This document shows positions 28,791 to 42,300 of a stretch of DNA of 64,000 nt, in pieces (the stretch's first letter is position 1; every line of letters begins with the position of its first letter). Under the pieces are notes generated by a model. It was not told where the DNA came from and did not search any database. It saw only the letters and a program-made list of their open reading frames with translations. The position numbers were made by a program, and so were the translations under genes. Origin of the DNA: Solen grandis (lineage: Eukaryota > Mollusca > Bivalvia > Adapedonta > Solenidae); assembly GCA_021229015.1 (NCBI GenBank), contig CM037792.1, positions 3,221,933-3,285,932 of the forward strand. Reading direction: 5' to 3'.

Positions 28791-30464
28791 TGTGTATAAA
28801 ATTTATTTTGTATAAATTTTGGATATTTGACTAGATCGAGAACCGTGAGTACTTTTTTTGTATTGAATTTTAATATTCTTGCTATTTTTGTAGCACTATT
28901 TTTTGTGTGTTATTTTTTCTTATTTAAAAATCCGAAAATATTCTTTAATTTACGGTCAAGTCCGATAATATTGTTGTTTTGTGTGTGTATGTGTAGTGCA
29001 ATAAATATATGCATCATTTTTTTTAATAATCTTACTTTTGTAAAGAGCGGATGTAGTTTTGAATACATTTTTGTTACATCACTAATTTACAGTCCGACTA
29101 ATTTAAAGATCTACGTAAAATTGATTTAATACACGATTCTCTGTTCAATATTTTAACATTTCCACTTTATTTGTATTCGTATTCATATAGTTTGAAAGAG
29201 GTTATTTGTATCATTCTCCTATAGTTTTGTTTTGTCATTTATATACCATTTCCGGACTGATCATTTCTTTATATGAAATCTTGTGTTGTTTAGTTGGTTG
29301 TATTGAAATAATTGAATCAGTAAATATTCGTCATACAAATTAATAACCAAGCCAGTGTAAAATATATTTCTCTTAAATTGTGCAGTTTTGACTCTACAGG
29401 TTATAATAAGTATAGGTATAAACTGTTGTTTATTTAGTTTGGATTTGATTTGTATTCAAATAATTTAGATTATCAGCAAGGTATAAACTTTTGAATTGAT
29501 TTGTGTTAAAATAATTTACATTTTAGTATATTGAGATTATAAGATACTGTATATGTATTAGGTCAATTTACATGTTGATTTGATCCTGATCACACTGCAC
29601 ATGTCCCTGTGAGATATCTTGATAACGTACATGAGTTGTTTTGATAAGTACATGTTATTTGTTTTGTGTTTGTGTTGCTATGAATTTCTTATGATTGTGT
29701 TTATGTATAGATGTTGTTTAATTAACGTTGGTGTGATTCCAGTGTATTTCTTTTCAAATTCGATGAGAGTTAATATCCGTTTCAAGTTATATTCAGTCGA
29801 TATATGTACTTTATTTTCAGATTCACTGCACGGACAGCCATTTAATACAGATTAGCTATGTTTATTTAGAAATGGAACACAGTCCATTTTTAACAAACGC
29901 TGTGTACGTTCGTCGGAATAGCCTTCTCTTTCAGTAGTTGTAGTTATATACTAGTTTCAGTTGATCTTCTTTCCTGCCATATAGCAATAAATACAATTAT
30001 GATTTAAAACGTATTTTTCCCCACAGGTTTTGTAGTTTACACAGGTTGCCATAGCCTTGACCATTGGCAGTGTTTATTTAAGTTGTTCAACTTATTCAAT
30101 ATACATTGCTTTTTACATCACATTCCGTTGACAGCTGACCCAGACAGAAGCATGGATTTTCCCCACGGTTTAAGTACATCTACGGGTACTTGAGATAAAA
30201 ATCCCGTGTATAGTTAAATTATCCTATAGCCGTAATCGTGACTGTGCCTTAGACATGACATGAATTATTTGTTTTGAGTTTTTTATTATTTGTTGTTTTT
30301 TTAGGCTAACTATTCCAGTTTATATTTCATTATACTTATAAAGTGATTAAAATCATGTGGTAATTTAATTGTTTATACTTTTATACAATGATTCACACTT
30401 TGTTCATTTTATCCAGTGAAAATTAGTTTTACAATTTGATCCATGTATATTTATATTTTGAACT
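28791..30464. other. AT-rich non-coding DNA upstream of the Gag-like remnant
   Basis: T-rich with many random open frames. It could include a 5' LTR or leader of the retroelement below, but I found no matching 3' LTR, so none is called. Confidence 0.35.
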
Positions 30465-31619
30465 ATGTCAGAGTCTAAGACAATATCAGAGATTGGTGAT
30501 GAGCATGGAGTTACCTGTGGTACACCTGGTATGGTTGTCATGCCAACAGAGGAGGAGATGCTGAAGTTACTTTCAAAGAAGTATAACATAATCTCCAGGG
30601 ATACTTCATCGACTGGTGTTACCATGGGAACTGTCTCTCCTAAAGATGAAAAAGAATTAAGTACCCACCTAAACTTACTTTCCCTCCCCACCTGTTCTTC
30701 CTCATTTCTCGTATCCACATAGTGCTTCTACTCCTGCACCATTTCATGTTGGTAAGATCCCAAAGATATCTTCTTTTTTCAGTTATTACGAATGGAGACA
30801 TGAGATTCGCTGTCTTCGTAAGGATTCCTCTTTGTCTGATATGCAGTCTTTCAGGCATTACGTAACTCAATACGAGGAACGGCGCGTCGCCTTGTTTTTT
30901 TAGGAGGTTCTTGTTCTAATGACAATATTTTCTCAAAGCTTGATGTCACTTTCTCTTAACCTTCTCGTAAAGGCATTACTATGAAAGAATTCTTTAATAC
31001 TGCACAGGGGCCCGATGAATCAGTTACTTTATTTGGCTGCCGACTTGAGTCTATTCTGGAAAATGCTTTTGAAGGAGGTCTACTTCCTAGAGCATCAAAA
31101 AATGTGTTGATGTGCGAGAGGTTGTGGTCTGGTTTGAAGTCTGAAGCTCTGAAGACCAACACCCGTCACTTTATAGATTCTTTATCAGATTATAATGTAT
31201 TGTTAAGACACGTCCGACATCGAGAGAAAGAGTTGCGTTTGAACCAGCTGAAACAAAAACCATTTCACCAACACCAACAAACTCAGTCGGAGGACGTAAA
31301 ACGCCAGATGGACAAGATGGAGGAGCGTTTCAATAGACAGTTGAGCAATCTCCAATCGAACATGGATAAGAAGTTCACACAAATAATGCGGATGTTCGAT
31401 ACTCGTTATATTCATGGTTTCCCTGAATTTTCTTCCCCTCAACCCGCTACCCCACTGTTTCAGCATCCTGCTCCACATGTTTCTTGCCCGCCTCCCAAGT
31501 CTACGTTTCAGCAACATCCACAACAGCAGCTAGACAGGACAGAAGGCGCTCAGGACGTAGCCGATTTAACAGCGGACCAGCCCATTCAAACCACCCAAAC
31601 GCTTAGCTTCCTCAATTAG
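30465..31619 (+). pseudogene. Gag-like (capsid) remnant of a Ty3/Gypsy- or PNMA-type retroelement
   Basis: ATG 30465 starts an N-terminal frame to 30722. Another frame carries KIPKISSFFSYYEWRHEIRC at about 30750. A third carries ALRNSIRGTARRLVFLGG to a stop at 30958. The frame 30981-31619 then encodes MKEFFNTAQGPDESVTLFGC, a capsid C-terminal domain with LWSGLKSEALK, followed by a coiled-coil and a Pro/Gln-rich tail. The pattern is that of retrotransposon Gag. At least two shifts and one stop break it. The 3' frame of 212 codons is intact, so a domesticated fragment cannot be excluded. Confidence 0.75.
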
Positions 31620-31689
31620 CGGCCGCCCTGAGGTGAGCGACTTTCAAGGCCACTCTTATGCTATTGCCCCTGAATCTTAAAATCTTGTT

Positions 31690-32223
31690 GACAAACTCAT
31701 TGATGATTCTAATGTTACGTCCATATATTTTAATAAGGTGTCTACTTCCTGTCTCATAGACAGTAGTTCCATGGTTACGACTATCGCAAATAATTGTTAT
31801 CAGTCTTTACCCAATAAGCCATTTTTATCAGATTGTCAGACTTCGTTGTCGATCTGAACATTTCTGTTGCAAATGGAAACAATTGAGATATCTTAGAATA
31901 CATAGAAGCGTCAATTTATGTTCCTCTTTTCGATTTTGTTGTTATAATCGCTCTTGTCCAGTCATTTTGGGAACCAACGACGTTTGAAGTCAGTGGCTAC
32001 TAAAGTTTCAGATTTACCAGACGCTTGGGAGATAACATTTGACTCTCTTGTCTGTCACCCAGTCACCGTTAACTATACCAGTGAACACACTGTAGAACTT
32101 GGTCCTTACGATTCATTAAACCTGAATGGTATAGCAAGAGGTCTCAGACATTCTGTTGAGAGAGTGATCACTAAAAAATATAACAGTATTTGTTACGAAC
32201 ACCAAGATATAATAACCTTTTAG
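31690..32223 (+). pseudogene. Retroviral-type aspartic protease remnant
   Basis: After the Gag stop, one frame reads STSCLIDSSSMVTTIANNCY near 31745. This is a protease active-site region in which the usual D-(S/T)-G triad has become D-S-S. Stops follow, and the frame 31954-32223 carries HFGNQRRLKSVATKVSDLPD and a YTSEHTVELGPYDSLNLNG tail resembling the region after the protease. No reverse transcriptase follows. It is inactive. Confidence 0.6.
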
Positions 32224-35200
32224 TAACAGCCCCAAATATCACAGCAACACCACCACACCATCACTTGCATTGTAAGAATGCTTGTGCGATCGTTTACTCC
32301 AACCACCATCACAAAGAACAGTTCTGGCAGGCACACCTTCATGAAAATCCCCTCTTTCTATAGCAAAGACGTCACTCCGCAATACCTGCCTTGATTATTT
32401 CTTCTTTAAATACACCTTCCCACCATTTTCCAATATTCTGTTCAATCTTACTGTATGAACGTTGATTCAAAGATGGCAAATTCAAAGTGCCAAAGAATTC
32501 CTGAAGTTTGGAGCACCCTCCCCCCTATAGAAATACTTCCCCAGACTGCACGCAAGTTTACATCAGCTATACCTGTGCCACTGTTAAACTTGAAATTTCA
32601 AACTCAATTTAATTATTATAAGAATGACCAAGAAGACATTATTCATACATTTTCTAGAAACAAATACGATCTTTCGCAAACAGTGTCGCACTGCGAATTG
32701 AGGCAAATTTAGTGATGAGGCCATCATTTCCGGGAAGAGCTGTGTAAATGGAAATTTTGTTTACACTCACTATATTTAAATCATAATTATGTGAAATCGA
32801 AAATATATAGGAAAGATCAAAAGGTATGAAACTATTGCTCAAAAAATGAAATTTCATAAATTATAAGTCCTTGCTGATGGCACTCATTATGAAGTTGCAA
32901 GAATTAATGATTTTGTAACCAAATACATATCACGATGGAGGTGACCATATTTGTACAAGGTATCTGTATTTAGTTCAACACTGAAATAATATTTGATAAT
33001 ATTTTAAGAAAATAAGGTTCGACTCATCTGTATTAATATTACCTTATTGTAAATCAAGGTCATTTTTTATGACAATTGAATGAGGGAGTTTGAAAACATG
33101 TACCGAAAATAGTGCTTTTATGTCCCAGTGTATACTAACTATATAGTAGCAAACAATATAGGACTTTGTCAAAAATGAAATTCAAGTTGTATTAACTCAT
33201 ATATTAACATTTTAAGTTCTCCTGCTTCTTATTTGCCAACCTTTTTATGGTAAGTACATGGGCTTGTGTTTTTGCAATTTAGCCAGTAACATAGTCCTTA
33301 AAAAATAACTCGAATCAAAATAAAAGCCCTACAGGTCTGTACTGGTTTTACAAGAACCTCTCCAAAATGGCTCAATTTGAATGTCTTGTTTAACTTTTTA
33401 ACAATTTCTATTCGTCTTTGATTTTCCTAAATGGAATTTACATTATGTTAAAACGTTTTCAAATTCTCTTAGCACGAAAACGTTTTAAGATTCTTGGGTA
33501 GGACGCTCGCATGCACGACGGACGCCGGGCATAGGGCCATTCTAATAGATCACCATGAGGAGGTTGTTAGTAATCCATTGCAGCTACACATAGACAGAAA
33601 TATTCTGTAATGTAGGGTACTTCCTTTGGAGTCACACACAATTTTGAAAGCATTAACGAAATTAAAGCATTTTTTCACTTCTCCTTCCTTAAGTCCTTGT
33701 TTCTATTAATTCTGTTAAAATATAGAACGGTATCCCAAAAGTATACCAAAAGCATCATGTGACATATTCCGCATTATGGCATCTTTAGTAGTCCCGGGTA
33801 GTGTTATCAAAATTTTCAAACGCAAGCGCGAATAGTTAATGTGACCTGTCATGTGACGGCTCACGGAATGATAAATTCTACATAAAGATTTTATAATATA
33901 GTTTTTATACCGTTGGTAACGCTAAAGCCTGTGATGGGTGACTATGTGACATTAGCCAGGCAGGTAGGTAGGTTTATTTTATTTAAAACATGTCATAGAC
34001 TCGTTACAAAACATGGTGACATCGAAAACATACATTTAAGAATTTAAATACACTTTTTACGCACACTATGACTGAATCAGCAAATTAAACGAATTCAGTA
34101 TTAATAAACCAAACCAGTGAAAGCAAGAGTTTAAAGTTAAATGATGATCGTGAGTAAAAAGATTCTGAAACATCCAGAGGGCCAAAGTCCAAGTAGATAA
34201 ATCATTACAGTGTTTACAGGTGTTTCATACAATATAAATACTATCAACTCATGTATATAATAAATGTATACAACAATATGTGTACACGCATATACATTCA
34301 AATATAAATACACATACGTGCATAAACATATACTTGACTGTATAAATGTACATGTCGCTTTGTGTGAGTCAGGTAATGAGAACACCACAGGAGTACCCGG
34401 CAGTCGCGGGAAAAACACCGAGAGGACTACGGACAACACCATCAAGGTTGATGGATTGATGTTCGCACGTAATAAAGGCAAATATGAAGCATATACGTCG
34501 GTTAAACACCCCGCAGGAGTTACTTCCCCTGATCAGTACAGTTAATCTCTGCCACCTCAAGTGGTTGACGAATTTGTTGTTATTACTTTTGATTTTTGAT
34601 TTTAGTATAATGTTTCAAAAAAAGTTTGGTTTAGGTAAATCGTATGTACAAATGTATTATTAATAAAAAAAAAATAAATGCTAAGAAGAATATTTTGTGA
34701 AAATAATAGAACTATGACGTCACAACAGCAGATGACCTTTCTTTACTTTCTCAATCATGAAGTTAAACTGACCTCGCCTATAAGACTGGATATTTTAGTA
34801 ACAATGATCCAATTTTTATCATCTCTGACATTGAAATGTATTTTTTTTCTAACCCCGCAGTACAAACAGATTTCACCGAGTTTCTTCTTCGGAGTTTTGG
34901 AAGACATAGCAATATTTCGTAATGTTTTGATCACATGGTTTAACTATCGTCACGTGGTTTTATTTGGTGGTATTGATTAAAGTAGCACAAGGTGACGTAA
35001 TCACAGTGAGGAGTGTAAAACTACTCTCTGATATTGTTGAACCCGTTACGGTGAACAAGATTCCTTTGATCATGGGTACAGGACGGAATTCAACATATGG
35101 TGGTTAACTCAAAAACAGATGTAACATAAGAAACTTTCGAAAGAAAGACCCATTACCAGCTAAGCTGATGAGGACGATTTCCGCCAAAGACCTGTTCAAC

Positions 35201-37039
35201 TGGTTATTGGGTCTTTGTTTCCTTCAAATTATTCATAAACACACAAAGCGCTATTTTGTAGGCGGTTGTATAAAGTCTATCGATAGACTTAAATTTCAAT
35301 ATTCAGACAAATAAACTCTGAATTAGCAATCATCCATATTAATGTAGGGCCAGAAATTCCCCGTGGCCACGTGATTGATGCATCCAAAGACCTTAGAAGT
35401 AAACGGAAACTCACCTTACTTGACCTTAAAGGGAATTGTGCCGTTAGATAATTGCTTAAAGCGACTAACAAACTACAAATAAATGAAAATGGGTTTGTGT
35501 CATATGTACACAAAATATTAGATACATTAAACCTTACTGGCTTTCTAATTAAATTAATAAAACATGGGGTATTTCCAAATAAAATACGGTTGAAGGAAAT
35601 GGTCAGTAAAACGTATATGGCAAAGGTATATATCTGTTTGGGAAAAAGACATAAGCGCCAGAATATTTGATCGTTTCTGCCTCGTGTATTCAATTTTCCA
35701 GTTTAGGGACATTTGGTTTTCCACAATTATTTATCTAATGTAAACTGTAGTTAAATTCATTTCATATTAATCTAGGTTTGATGAAATTTGTCCAATGTAG
35801 AATGTTATGATTACAGGTAATTGTTTTACTGACCACATCTTTCATTGAGGAATATAGTCGATGAATTATGTTCAAAATGCAAACGTGTTAAGGGCACCTT
35901 GCAAACTCTTGAAAGTTCAGTATTGGTAAATATGTTGCTTGGTATAACATGTCTATGTCTACTGGACAAATGATCATTTTCTTGGGGTATTATTCCAATG
36001 CTGTTATGTTATTTAGGTGGAGTTTAAAACCAGTTAAGTCGTTTGGGACATTGTTTTTAGTGACATTACATTACACGTGTACCTATTTTGCTTTGTAATG
36101 AATCTAATTTTTGTAGATGAGCATATGAATGAAATTATTTGTATTTAAGATTCCAGAAAATATTTTTCTCTCTATGATCAATAAACTAATGATTCATCCG
36201 TCTGTCTATATTCACAATCGCAATCAATCTCCAAGCAGAGTTGTCGTTTGTTCCTCACATAACATCTCTGCAACGGGCTCAATGACAAGAATCTTGTCAA
36301 AACAGAAAACACTTATTAAACGTGGGATTTAAGTGTATTTTAAGGATCAAAAGTAAAGAGAGATTGAATAAATACTTCTTGACTCATCATAAATCGTGAG
36401 TAAAATATTAATATTGATTGTTATTATGGGAACTATTTCTTGTCTTATTTCGCCGAAAATGCTCGTCTGCAAATGTAAATATTTACAGATTCAGCTGGAT
36501 ATCGTAATTTATGACCAGTTTTTTATTTTCATAATTTGTAATTTTGATGACCATTCCGATAAGGTTCAGTGGTCTTATTTATATATATATCACAATTTAT
36601 GGAGCCTATATAGTCGTCCTTCAAATTAAATATTTGAACAACGGCCTGGATTACGTCTTTTATTAGGAACTACTTTCTAAGCCCACCACAGAGGTGAATG
36701 TAATGTAAGCCGATGTATAAGAGAGTGAATCGCAATGTTTAGCAATATTAACTTAAGAAATCTGAATATTCAATTACCTTTTTTCGGCAAATGTCGGTTT
36801 CCGACGTATAACATACGGACATTTTTTTCAATACAGTACAATACGAATATGTATTACGTATCACATGCCCTGCTAGCCTCAATGATACCCAAAAGCTGAA
36901 GTTGCTGGTTCGAATCCAGCTCATACCATTATTTTTTTTCAAATATTTTATTAATGAAATATGACCACATTGTTTAATATGGACCTAATCGAATTATAGT
37001 TGGCCACTTATAACTCGACTGCATACAGAGTTAAATATG
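32224..37039. other. Non-coding host DNA
   Basis: No gene that I can support. A repeat fragment around 33500-33560 (GCACGACGGACGCCGGGC) resembles an interspersed bivalve-type repeat. Frames at 34264-34545 and 35289-35693 look random. Short microsatellite-like stretches (AGGTAGGTAGG at 33962) occur. Confidence 0.4.
36866..36928 (+). repeat. tRNA-like sequence with a perfect T-arm
   Basis: GCTGGTTCGAATCCAGC forms a complete T-stem and loop (box B). The upstream part lacks a convincing D-arm and acceptor stem. Probably a tRNA-derived relic. Confidence 0.4.
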
Positions 37040-38069
37040 TCGTTTAAAAAACCTTCGAAACAATTTTAATCAAAGGAAAAATATAAAACTGCTGGCGACT
37101 TTTCAGAAAAGAGCGATGGTACATACATACAAAAGATTGTGGATGCTACTGGGATAATCCAGAAGGAACTTAACGAAACAGGAATGCTGCTGTCCCGTTA
37201 GAGATGTAAGTGTGGTTCATATAAACCAGGAGATGTATTCGACGAGACCGTGGTCCGTAACAAAGTGAGGCAGTTTTATACTTTGACTTTGAGAAATCTC
37301 CTCTGCCTCTTAAAGACAGGAATAGGCTACCCTGAAAGTCGAGAATCACTATGCAAAACGCTAAGGAATGTGGATTTCCTGTGGAAGAAGACCACCGACA
37401 AGAAGAAGATACTGTCACAACGTTTAAGGTTTTATGAAAGAAAAAAAAGGATCTCGAAGGAAAGGGTTATCGTCTTGTGTTCGTAGACGAGACATGGATC
37501 GACACGAAGAAGTGTTGGCAGGGTCGAGGTGTGAAAGGTGTCTGTCCAACTTGTAACCGTGGCCAGCGTCTGATTGTTGTCAATGTCGGTTCCCGCAACG
37601 GATTCATTCAAGGCGGAAAACTCGTCTTCATCGACTGGGGACAATCACCGTGAAATGAACGGTAAACAGTTCAGCAAGTGGCTGCAAGAAATGCCCCTAC
37701 CTTGCCTGACTGGGAGATGTGCAGGTTTACACGACAACACTAGCAATCATTCAGTGCAAATAGACAGATACCTAACCTCAAACACAAGAAAGGACGATAT
37801 CAAGGTACACACAGTCAAATGGCATCTTGTTAACTAAATTACACTTTATTTTCTTTAAAAAAAAAAAGATTGAAACATTGAAAGCTTGTTAGAGCCTACA
37901 TATATGTTTTATAAGCAAATGCTAGTTCTCCATATAATTCCAGGCGTGGCTACAGCAACAGACTATAGCGTTTGATAGCAGAATGTTGAAGACAGCGCTC
38001 CTAGAATTAGCAAAACTTTACAAACCAGATCCATCATATGCTATCGATGAGATCATAAGCAACTACTGA
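37040..38069 (+). pseudogene. DDE superfamily transposase, copy B, with a GT-AG intron
   Basis: The N-terminal region (about 37210-37440) reads GDVFDETVVRNKVRQFYTL and LCKTLRNVDFLWKKTTDKKK. The first catalytic aspartate is in VFVDETWIDTKK (about 37480). NRGQRLIVVNVGS follows, then, after a shift near 37640, HREMNGKQFSKWLQEMPLP and a DN-x-x-x-x-HS motif for the second. The exon ends ..AAG at 37804. An intron of 139 bp (37805-37943, GTACAC..TTCCAG) separates it from WLQQQTIAFDSRMLKTALLE and YAIDEIISNY, ending at TGA 38067-38069. The family is widespread in molluscan and insect genomes. At least two breaks make this copy inactive. Confidence 0.8.
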
Positions 38070-38129
38070 GGACAGTATATCTATCAGAAAACAGTGAGGC
38101 CCCCAAAGCAGAAAGAGTAAAAAAAACTT

Positions 38130-38620
38130 TAATCCATGAGGCCAAATAACCACAAAAGAGAACACCCATCCACTACTCCCCTCTGTTTGGCTGACTTAAC
38201 AAATCAATGTGAAAATGACCTGTCAGCAGTATCAATCCGCACCAGAGTTCCTAACCTAGCACACAACAAAGAACAGGATGACCATACCAGGAAAGTTGCA
38301 ACTCTAGCTATGATCAGCGAAGAGTATACCTCCAGGAGGAATCGATCCATGTGTACAGATGGGTCAAAAACTGAAACTGAGGCTACCAAAGATGGGAGAG
38401 CAGGTATTTTCATTCATAGTCCGAATGGTTGTACGAAAACAGCAAAAACACTGAAGAGTTGAGTCAGAAACACTTATGGAAGCCATTTCCATAGAGGAAG
38501 ACCTTTAGGAAAGAGCTCATACGTCGTCTTCTTCACAGACTTTCAACCCTAACCAACATTTAGCCACTATAGCTAGTCAGTGTACAACATGCAGTGTAGC
38601 CCTCATTTGGATATTTATGT
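38130..38620 (+). pseudogene. RNase H-like fragment of a composite repeat, copy B
   Basis: The frame 38136-38462 contains a MCTDGSKTETEATKDGRAGI stretch, the N-terminal catalytic block of RNase H (TDGS with the first aspartate). The end (about 38590) retains ALIWI but is frame-broken compared with copy A at 27140-27720. It follows the transposase copy B by about 60 bp. It was probably captured from a non-LTR retrotransposon. Confidence 0.65.
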
Positions 38621-39213
38621 GTAAATGTCCTTAAGGTTGTTTGCTATTCATGAAACACGTTTTTTCGTACATGTTCTTCTAGATCATAAATATTTTAATA
38701 AGGGAGATAACTCTTCCATGCTTAGCAGGTTTTCATCATTGTAGCTAAGCGCTTTGTTTGAATTTTGTTGCGCCTGAGCGATTGGCATACGCAGACGCAA
38801 TTTAACAACGTTAATAACAAATTTTTATTTTATTGTAAAACGTTTTAAGGACCTTGGTTAGAGGATTCAGGTATGTTTATGCATATATCAATGCATTATA
38901 ACACCGTTTCTTTATTTGCAGTCTTTGGATAGAGTTTGATGTTGTTTTGGTAGCTGCCAAAATATTTCTCATTTGTTTTCGCGGTGCACGTGGTGGAAGA
39001 AAGTTTAACGAAAAAGATTAACGAGAGTTTATTTTGATATGTGTAAGCTTGTATGAGAGTCGCATGACATACATACATTATTGTATTATTATGCATCTCT
39101 GCTTGTATGCTATAAAGTTAGAGATTTAACGTTTTAAAATGAAATTATGGGTTCCTGAACGCTGCATTAACGTCTTCATGTAGATATAAGCATATATCAT
39201 TCCTATGTTTCTA
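38621..39213. other. Non-coding host DNA up to the scaffold gap
   Basis: No gene recognised. Confidence 0.4.
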
Positions 39214-39313
39214 NNNNNNNNNNNNNNNNNNNNNNNNNNNNNNNNNNNNNNNNNNNNNNNNNNNNNNNNNNNNNNNNNNNNNNNNNNNNNNNNNNNNNNN
39301 NNNNNNNNNNNNN
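39214..39313. other. Scaffold gap of 100 N
   Basis: Exactly 100 undetermined bases, the conventional size for a gap of unknown length. Adjacency across it is not sequence-proven. Confidence 0.99.
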
Positions 39314-42300
39314 GTTTTGTTGTAATGGAAGAAATTCAAGCAATTAAATTCGAATATTACATTTTCTATTATTCAAGAGAAGTTTGAAATGAGAAGAAAC
39401 ATGGCATAGATACCGATACCGACATGTGCATTAGATGAAAAAGAGATTTTCAAACATATCCCTGACCAACAGGATCATTACTGCTAGAGACATGGACAGC
39501 ATCAAGCCGTCTACTCTTATATCTTAATTGAAAGTTCTGGCTAAGTTTAAAACTATCGGTTGATGCAGCATGTTGGCGTTCATTCGCCATACTTTGACAC
39601 GCACCTCCGAGTGGCACATAAAATATATCAGAACGGTGATGATACCATATTTTCTTCTGCACGAGAAAGACACATGCGCGTATCTTAGGTACGCCAATGC
39701 CGTAAATTTACCTAATACGGCAATCGATATCGGGTATGTGTCGATCAGGCAATCACCGAGTTAAACTACTACAAATCGGAGAGATCAGCTTAGAGACGTC
39801 CATGAGAAAGTGCATAGCTGAATCATATGATAAAACAATCTTTGCTGATTGTTTTGATATTGATCAAACACTTGTACATATTTTTGTTTGAAACGAGGTT
39901 TTTATGTGCCTTCTACTTTTGATTCGAGCTTCACCTATACTTGTAAACTAGACCAATAACCTTAAGTGATAATGCATCTTCGAAACTGAAAGTCAGAAAG
40001 TATGAACAAAACAACAACAACAAAAAACTTAAAAAGAACAACAACATTTGAACGTTTGGAGAGAAATATGTTTATTTACGAAGACCTCAAAAAATAGTTA
40101 ACCGCTTTGCAATAAGCATAAAACCAAATTAATCCATGGAAATCTTGGGAAAGCTGCTTTTGATGTTCTGTACCAAAGCAAATATATGCAAGTTTGCTCC
40201 AGCTATAATACAGATCAAGGCAACGTTTTCTTTTTAAGCGAAAGGGACCTTAACTTCCGAAAAGATTTAGAGACAGAGAGGGGATCGGCCCTCTTACCAT
40301 TGGATATGAGGTTGATTATTATATAAGCATACAATATCTGAACAACAAAGGATTCCGTGACATTTCCCGGTTAGATATTTCATGATTTGGATTTTGAAAA
40401 TCAGGCATATAGAGGATAATCTAGCCTACTCTGAGGCTTTGACATTATTAAATATGCAAAAATATCGTTTCTCTTGTAAATCTTAAGCTTAAACGAACTA
40501 AGACCGAAATGAATTATTGACAAGGAATACTGCTACATGTATGTACCTGATTTACAGTTTTCAGGAACGCAAATAGGAAACGAAAGGAAAACACATTTTG
40601 TTCAACAGTATATGTGAAAGTGTGGTCACATTGTAATAAATTATTGAGCTACAGTCAACCTGCCTTAAGCGATCAGTCAAGGGAACAAGAGAAAGTGACC
40701 GCTAAACGGAGGTGGCCGCTAAATGAAGGATGAATATATGAAACAAAATGCTTTTTTTGTAATGTTGAAATTGACCGCTTAATGCAGGGTGACATCTGAC
40801 ATGAATTGTTTCAGTTCGCTTCATGATTGCGCCTTGAAGAAACTAGCCATTCTATATATTGTTGCTTGCTAACCCTCAAGATTAACATTTAAGCATTTCC
40901 TTTTATTTGTGAATAAATTCCACAATTCGTCCCGTATTAGATAATATCATTTGCGAATGTTTTACTTTGGTGCCTTTCTGACATGCTAGATTGGCAGAGT
41001 GTGCAAATAACTTTATTTGTGGGTTCGCTGCAGCTCTTCGTGTCGAGTTATCTTCAGACTAATGGAATTTTATGCAACGTTGGAAGCATTATCAAATACT
41101 TAGGCTGATGGTCTATCTCAAATTCTTGAACTTGACATTTACGATTATTGTTTTTCACCGTTCAACGTCTTTGAAATGTAGTTCCCAATGTTTGTCAACA
41201 ATATCTGATATAACCATAATAAACATGTTTTTCACACTCCTATCTCCAGCAGAACTTAAAAAATTAAGAGTACCCATGATCGTCAAAAAAAAATAAATAA
41301 ACAGATCATTATATTTTGAAGAGATGATAAAGTTCATTTTTGTCAAAACAATGTTCGTGATTACATACTCAGTGACAATTAGTTGTGTTAATAGATTATC
41401 CGATTATTTTAAAAGTAGCAGCGTTGTTACTTTTAGCGCTTATATGTTGAACTAGTATTTATGAATCAACTATTTTTAAAATGAAGTATTATAAACATAT
41501 TTCACCTATATATCTCGTGATTCAATATGCGTATGTTGATGACAATTAACAGCAACTTTATACAACAATAAGGCATTGTGCACGATTGTAAGAGAAGCAG
41601 TACTGTAGTTCTGGCTCGAACTTCAAACAATACTGAAAGTTAAGAAAAACATACATGTAACCCGTCTATGTTACTATCTTAGATTAAAACACAGTTTATC
41701 ATTCTTGTTTTACGAACTATTTACGTTGAATTCTAAGTTTACATTAGAAGTTACCGTACTGGATAAAATTTCTTAAGAAGATTAAAAAAAGTTTCAGAAT
41801 CTTTAATTTAGCTGTATGGTTTATGGAATTGGCGTCAGACTATAAAAACATGTGTTCATGAAAAAACAATACGCTTCGGCTTGGATAGTGCATTGTGTGT
41901 TTAGATGCGATCAAGGTTCTTAATTTTGACTCCATCAATGATCATGTTTTGTTTTGGCCAAGTTGTGTGTATCTTAGACGTACATACGCTTATGAGTTAG
42001 GATCTAATCCGAGTAAATACCCATGTGGCAACAATTTTTGATTTTTGACTAATTTGAGACTATCTGATTGAAGCTCACGTTTATCAATGCTATGCCTCAT
42101 GACATTTTCAGTGGTGGACGAATCAATGTCTACATCGTTAGCTAGAGGGAATATATTGTCAGTTCTGTTATCACCAGTTTCTTCCTGTTTTTCCACTATA
42201 CACAGACTGTTATGGCGATTATATTTCATAGTCCTGTCCGCCCGAGCCTCCTATTCAATTACCCCCGCATAAAGTGCCTTGTTCTTTTCTGTCATATGAG

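Noticed and set aside
35452..35670. Reverse transcriptase C-terminal fragment
   Set aside because: The resemblance is vague and no catalytic motif is present.
41990..42229. Minus-strand frame as a possible terminal exon
   Set aside because: Both differences between the copies (60729-60968) are amino-acid changing, so there is no sign of constraint.
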